A DNA stretch of 64,000 nt, taken from positions 744,001 through 808,000 of the forward strand of contig NZ_JAMBNP010000002.1 of NCBI RefSeq assembly GCF_023715145.1. The letters run 5' to 3'. The translations under genes and the position numbers were made by a program. Source of the DNA: Paenibacillus glycanilyticus (GTDB taxonomy: Bacteria; Bacillota; Bacilli; Paenibacillales; Paenibacillaceae). The notes under the pieces are model-generated. The model ran no database searches, had not been told where the DNA came from, and was given only the letters and a program-made list of their open reading frames with translations. Below are positions 60,676 to 64,000 of the stretch, piece by piece. Positions within the stretch are counted from its first letter, which is position 1, and every line of letters begins with the position of its first letter.

Positions 60676-60778
60676 CTCTGCACGCAACTTTTTCTGACAA
60701 AATGCGTCTAATAATTCGTCTAGCAAAGTCGAATGATCTCACATTCGATGCAGGCAATTTCAGTCATCGAGGTGGAAA

Positions 60779-62191
60779 ATGAAGAAGAAGTTTGTACCTA
60801 TTTTGTTGTTTATGGCGGTTCTGTTTACTTTGTTCTCCGGAGTGGGACAAGCTGCATCAACGCCAGTCGTCCCGAAGCTTTACCTGAACGATCAATTGCT
60901 TAAGCCGTATGATGATCCCCAGATCGTGAACAACTATACGCTTGTTCCGATTAGGGTTGTATCGGAGAATATGGGCTACGAGGTCAATTGGTCGGCATCA
61001 ACGAAGACAGTCACCATACATAACGGGCAGAACGAAATCATACTTACAATCGACAACAACATTGCGCTGGTCAATAACCAGCAAGTGCAAATGGACATGT
61101 CTGCCAAGCTTCAAAAAGGCAGAACGACCATGATTCCCGTTCGGTTCGTAAGTGAGCAGCTAGGATTAACCGTGAAATGGGAACAAACCTCGCAATCGGT
61201 ATTTTTGTACAACGCAGCTCCCGAAGATCCTTCAACAAATCCTGTAGAGACAAGCACAATTACGTCCATACAGTATGACAGCAATTTCGGCATAATTATC
61301 AATTATGAAGGTAAGATGGGAACCCTTAAGCCGTTCAAGCTTGACAGTCCAAAGCGTATTGTCATTGACTTCCCGAACACGGTTTACTCGGATGTGCTGT
61401 CTTCCCAGTTCATGGGTGCGGAAACGCGGATTCCCGTAACGGATAATCCGTATATCTCCATGTTCCGCTACTCGGTATTTTCTACGAATCCGGCTACTGC
61501 TAGACTAGTGCTTGATTTGAATACGGATACAGATGCAGACACGGCGATTCAGGATAATGGAGCAGGGGTATTAACCATTGGGCTCACTGATCCTGCAACA
61601 ACGCCGCCTGGCGACCCGACGCCTCCGCCGGTAACCACCGATCCGGGGACTAAGGTCTATAACGTTGTTATTGATGCCGGACATGGCGGAACCGATCCGG
61701 GCGCGAAGAGCATTAACGGACGTTGGGAGAAAGAAGTCAATCTTAGTCTGTCGCTTAAAGTAAAAGCTTTGCTGGACAAGGAAAAGTATATCAAGCCGCT
61801 GCTCAGCAGACCGGAAGATAAATTTGTAACGCTTGCAGACCGCGTAACGTTCGCCAAGAACAATAAAGCGGATATTTTCATTTCCATTCACGCGAACAGC
61901 AACCCTACTTCGAGCGTAACGGGAACGGAAACCTATTACACCCGCGATAGCAGCAAAGCGCTTGCCAATATCGTTCATAAGCATCTGGTGAAAGGCACGG
62001 GGCTGAAAGACCGCGGAGTGAAATACGGAAACCTGCATGTAACGAGAGAAACAACGATGCCTGCCATTCTGCTCGAAACCGGATTTTTGTCCAACAAAGG
62101 CGATTCCGACGTTCTGTACAGCGATGCTGCGCAAAACAAGATGGCAGCAGAAATCGTGGCTGGAATCAAGGAGTACCTGAAACTTTCTTAA
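60779..62191 (+). CDS. N-acetylmuramoyl-L-alanine amidase with copper-amine-oxidase-like and AMIN domains
   Basis: A 470-residue secreted cell-wall hydrolase. After a signal peptide (1-26, ending VGQAAS) comes a copper-amine-oxidase N-terminal-like domain (about 32-150, with the repeat TLVPIRVVSENMGYEVNW / TMIPVRFVSEQLGLTVKW). An AMIN domain (about 160-270), a Pro/Thr linker and an Amidase_3 domain (about 297-468) follow. The zinc and catalytic residues are in VIDAGHGGTDPG, WEKEVNLSL, SIHANS and LLETGFLSN. It has its own region behind the leuCD terminator. Confidence 0.94.
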   Translation: MKKKFVPILLFMAVLFTLFSGVGQAASTPVVPKLYLNDQLLKPYDDPQIVNNYTLVPIRVVSENMGYEVNWSASTKTVTIHNGQNEIILTIDNNIALVNNQQVQMDMSAKLQKGRTTMIPVRFVSEQLGLTVKWEQTSQSVFLYNAAPEDPSTNPVETSTITSIQYDSNFGIIINYEGKMGTLKPFKLDSPKRIVIDFPNTVYSDVLSSQFMGAETRIPVTDNPYISMFRYSVFSTNPATARLVLDLNTDTDADTAIQDNGAGVLTIGLTDPATTPPGDPTPPPVTTDPGTKVYNVVIDAGHGGTDPGAKSINGRWEKEVNLSLSLKVKALLDKEKYIKPLLSRPEDKFVTLADRVTFAKNNKADIFISIHANSNPTSSVTGTETYYTRDSSKALANIVHKHLVKGTGLKDRGVKYGNLHVTRETTMPAILLETGFLSNKGDSDVLYSDAAQNKMAAEIVAGIKEYLKLS

Positions 62192-62313
62192 ATTCTAAGA
62201 GAATCAGAACTTATGTCTTAAAAATAGGGCATAGAATTCACCGGAATGATACACGCTCTGCCGTCTAAGTACGGCTAAGGCGGTTTCACCTTAAGAAAGC
62301 GAGGAATTCGATC

Positions 62314-62916
62314 GTGAGAAAACCGGCATTCATCATTCTATTATTTGTCATTCTACTTACTGCAGCAGCATGCGGAAACACGAATAAGCCGGATGGTCAG
62401 TCCGGAAGCGAGGGAAGCGGCAATGCCCCTTCTCCAAGCCCGTCGATAGAGACGGTTGCTACAGAGGAACCATCGCAGACTCCAACCCCAACAGACGAAC
62501 CAACTATGGGGGCGGAACCTGTAAATCCCATTAAAATTTACTATGCGAATACGGAGCTCGAGAAGCTGATCACGAAAGAAGTTAAGGTAGAGTTTGATTC
62601 CGGTGAAGATCTGATCAAGAAGGCTTTGGACGCCTTGAAGCAGGACGGACCAGACGGAACGGTATCCTTGTGGAAGCCTATTCCAATCAAATCCGTTACG
62701 CTTAAGGATAACGCCGTGACTATCGACATCGAGCTGCCGGACGCTGCGCGTCTTGGCGCACCGGGAGAGCAGATGCTGCTTGATTCCCTTGGGCAGACGC
62801 TGTTCCAGTTCGATTTCGTGCAGTCCTATGATCTTCTGGTGGACGGACAAGCCCTCGAGAGCCTGATGGGGCACTTCGATCTTGATCATCCAACGGTTCG
62901 CCCTACATCGAAATAA
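62314..62916 (+). CDS. GerMN-domain lipoprotein
   Basis: 200 residues. A lipoprotein signal ends in LTAAAC (lipobox, Cys20), a Ser/Pro/Thr-rich linker runs to about 65, and a GerMN domain follows (about 75-190: IKIYYANTELEKLITKEV, LIKKALDALKQ, AVTIDIELPDAARLGAPGEQ). GerMN domains occur in spore-germination/sporulation lipoproteins (GerM) and in cell-surface proteins. The start is GTG, behind GCGAGGAA. It lies between a wall amidase and an S-layer-type protein. Confidence 0.85.
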   Translation: MRKPAFIILLFVILLTAAACGNTNKPDGQSGSEGSGNAPSPSPSIETVATEEPSQTPTPTDEPTMGAEPVNPIKIYYANTELEKLITKEVKVEFDSGEDLIKKALDALKQDGPDGTVSLWKPIPIKSVTLKDNAVTIDIELPDAARLGAPGEQMLLDSLGQTLFQFDFVQSYDLLVDGQALESLMGHFDLDHPTVRPTSK

Positions 62917-62947
62917 TGAAATAATGAATTGAGGAGGATATTCATCT

Positions 62948-64000
62948 ATGCCAAAGCACTCATCCCGTTCCAAACTACTTGCCGGCGCCTTAGCTTTCTC
63001 CTTGCTTGCCGGTGGCACCTCTATTGTTGTTCCAGCCCCGTCTGCTTTTGCGGCAGCTGTAACGAACAGTCCGTTCGCCGATTCTATCCCGGCATGGGCT
63101 CAGAAGCATGTTACAAAGCTGGCTCTGCAAGGAATTATTAATGGTTACAAAACCTCCAGCGGTAAGACGGAATTTCGTCCGCTAAACAGCGTTTCTCAAG
63201 AAGAAGCGGTTGTTATGGCCCTTCGTTTTGCCGGACTGGCCGATGAAGTCAAGCCGGATGATATTATCGCTTACCCGGAATCCTTCAAAGTAAGCAATTT
63301 CGCGAAGCCTTATATTATTGTGGCTTTCAAGAATGGTCTCCTTGATCAGAACGATGAATACGCAAACGCGGCTGCAAACTCGAAACAGGCTTGGGGTACA
63401 ACGCCAGCGACGAGAGAATGGGTAACAAAGCTGCTTGTGAAAGCAATCGAAAAGAAAGATTTAGCGGTTGAACTCGGCAAGACGCCTTCAACCTTTGCTG
63501 ATGGCAGCCAGATTACGCCTAAATATCTGGGTTACGTCAACGCGGCAGTATCCCTCGAACTGGTGAAAGGCGTATCCGCAACAAAGTTTGATCCGAAGGC
63601 TCCGGTTAACCGGGCAAGCCTTGCAACCTTGTTCAGCCGTGCAGAGAAGCAGTACGAAGTGCCGTACGCTGGACAGGTAAGCGGTATCGTTACCTCTCAA
63701 ACTGCTACGTCGATTACCCTTTACAGCGGAGGGAAAGAGACGGCTTACACGCTGGACGCTAATTCGTTGTTCTATAAGGCAGACAGCGACAATGCGATTA
63801 CAGCCGGCGATATCAAGCTCTATACGGATGTTGCGCTTATCAGCAGCTCGGGCAAGGCCCAGTATGTTGAAGCACAAGGTACCGAGCAGCATGTCAAAAC
63901 GACGACAGCGAAGCTGGACCGCGTGAATGCAACGGACCGCTACTTCTATGCTTGGGTGAATGACGAGCCAGTAAAATTCACCTATGGCAGCGCGGTAACG
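62948..64000 (+). CDS. S-layer homology domain protein (3' end outside the window)
   Basis: An open frame of 351 codons that runs off the right edge. ATG 62948 follows GAGGAGGAT. A signal peptide (1 to about 36, ending PSAFAAA) is followed by SLH-like repeats (about 43-110 with FADSIPAWAQKHVTKLALQGIINGY, and about 160-220 with FADGSQITPKYLGYVNAAVSLELVKG). A beta-rich region begins after 225 (AGQVSGIVTSQTATSITLYSGG). SLH domains tether proteins to pyruvylated wall polymers. The C-terminal function is not visible. Confidence 0.9.
   Translation, partial: MPKHSSRSKLLAGALAFSLLAGGTSIVVPAPSAFAAAVTNSPFADSIPAWAQKHVTKLALQGIINGYKTSSGKTEFRPLNSVSQEEAVVMALRFAGLADEVKPDDIIAYPESFKVSNFAKPYIIVAFKNGLLDQNDEYANAAANSKQAWGTTPATREWVTKLLVKAIEKKDLAVELGKTPSTFADGSQITPKYLGYVNAAVSLELVKGVSATKFDPKAPVNRASLATLFSRAEKQYEVPYAGQVSGIVTSQTATSITLYSGGKETAYTLDANSLFYKADSDNAITAGDIKLYTDVALISSSGKAQYVEAQGTEQHVKTTTAKLDRVNATDRYFYAWVNDEPVKFTYGSAVT

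Overview
The window looks like a chromosomal segment of a Paenibacillus-type bacterium (Paenibacillaceae, Firmicutes). The evidence is the moderate G+C content, strong AGGAGG-type ribosome binding sites, compact intrinsic terminators, T-box and TRAP-type control, bacillithiol genes, and a gene order that follows the Bacillus subtilis run aroB-aroH-trpEDCFBA-hisC-tyrA ... ypiF-qcrABC-ypjABCD-dapB-mgsA-bshB1-bshA-cca-birA-panBCD-dinG-ypmB with local changes. I saw no rRNA or tRNA gene, no insertion sequence and no CRISPR array. All assignments come from reading the sequence; no database search was run.

Positions 1-10.7 kb hold the aromatic supraoperon: a 53-codon orphan, aroB, aroH, a long trp leader with a complete 11-triplet TRAP-type site and an attenuator, trpEDCFBA (no trpG), then hisC and tyrA. 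The EPSP synthase gene that ends this cluster in B. subtilis is absent. In its place is a short, strongly promoted, terminator-ended locus with two CcpA-like cre boxes (a small-RNA candidate), followed by an ECF sigma/anti-sigma pair.

Positions 12.5-38 kb are mostly housekeeping: a phosphatase, an unknown 393-aa protein, a stand-alone IDEAL-domain protein, ypiF-qcrABC (menaquinol:cytochrome c reductase), the ypj genes, lysine, methylglyoxal and bacillithiol synthesis, cca, birA, the pantothenate operon behind an attenuator-like leader, dinG, rex, an amidohydrolase, ypmB, and a two-gene membrane unit with a compact FtsH-like protease.

Positions 38-48 kb are more accessory: a 3-hydroxyacyl-CoA dehydrogenase-ackA-dnaD run behind four helically phased GTTCAA repeats; a two-gene DUF4062-type cassette bracketed by two nearly identical 32-bp terminators (my best candidate for an undescribed system, possibly defence-related); a frameshifted membrane gene; an AraC regulator divergent from a GH127 beta-L-arabinofuranosidase; and AIM24, DinB-like and pyrE genes.

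Positions 48-57.4 kb carry methionine salvage genes (mtnB, mtnX, mtnW, mtnE, mtnU) split by a proBAC operon. A T-box leader precedes proB, three 69-bp tandem hairpin repeats fill the proB-proA gap, and proC overlaps mtnW, so proline synthesis and methionine salvage probably share one transcript. The window ends with a LysR regulator divergent from leuCD, and an envelope cluster: a copper-amine-oxidase/AMIN/amidase cell-wall hydrolase, a GerMN lipoprotein and an S-layer-type protein cut by the window edge.
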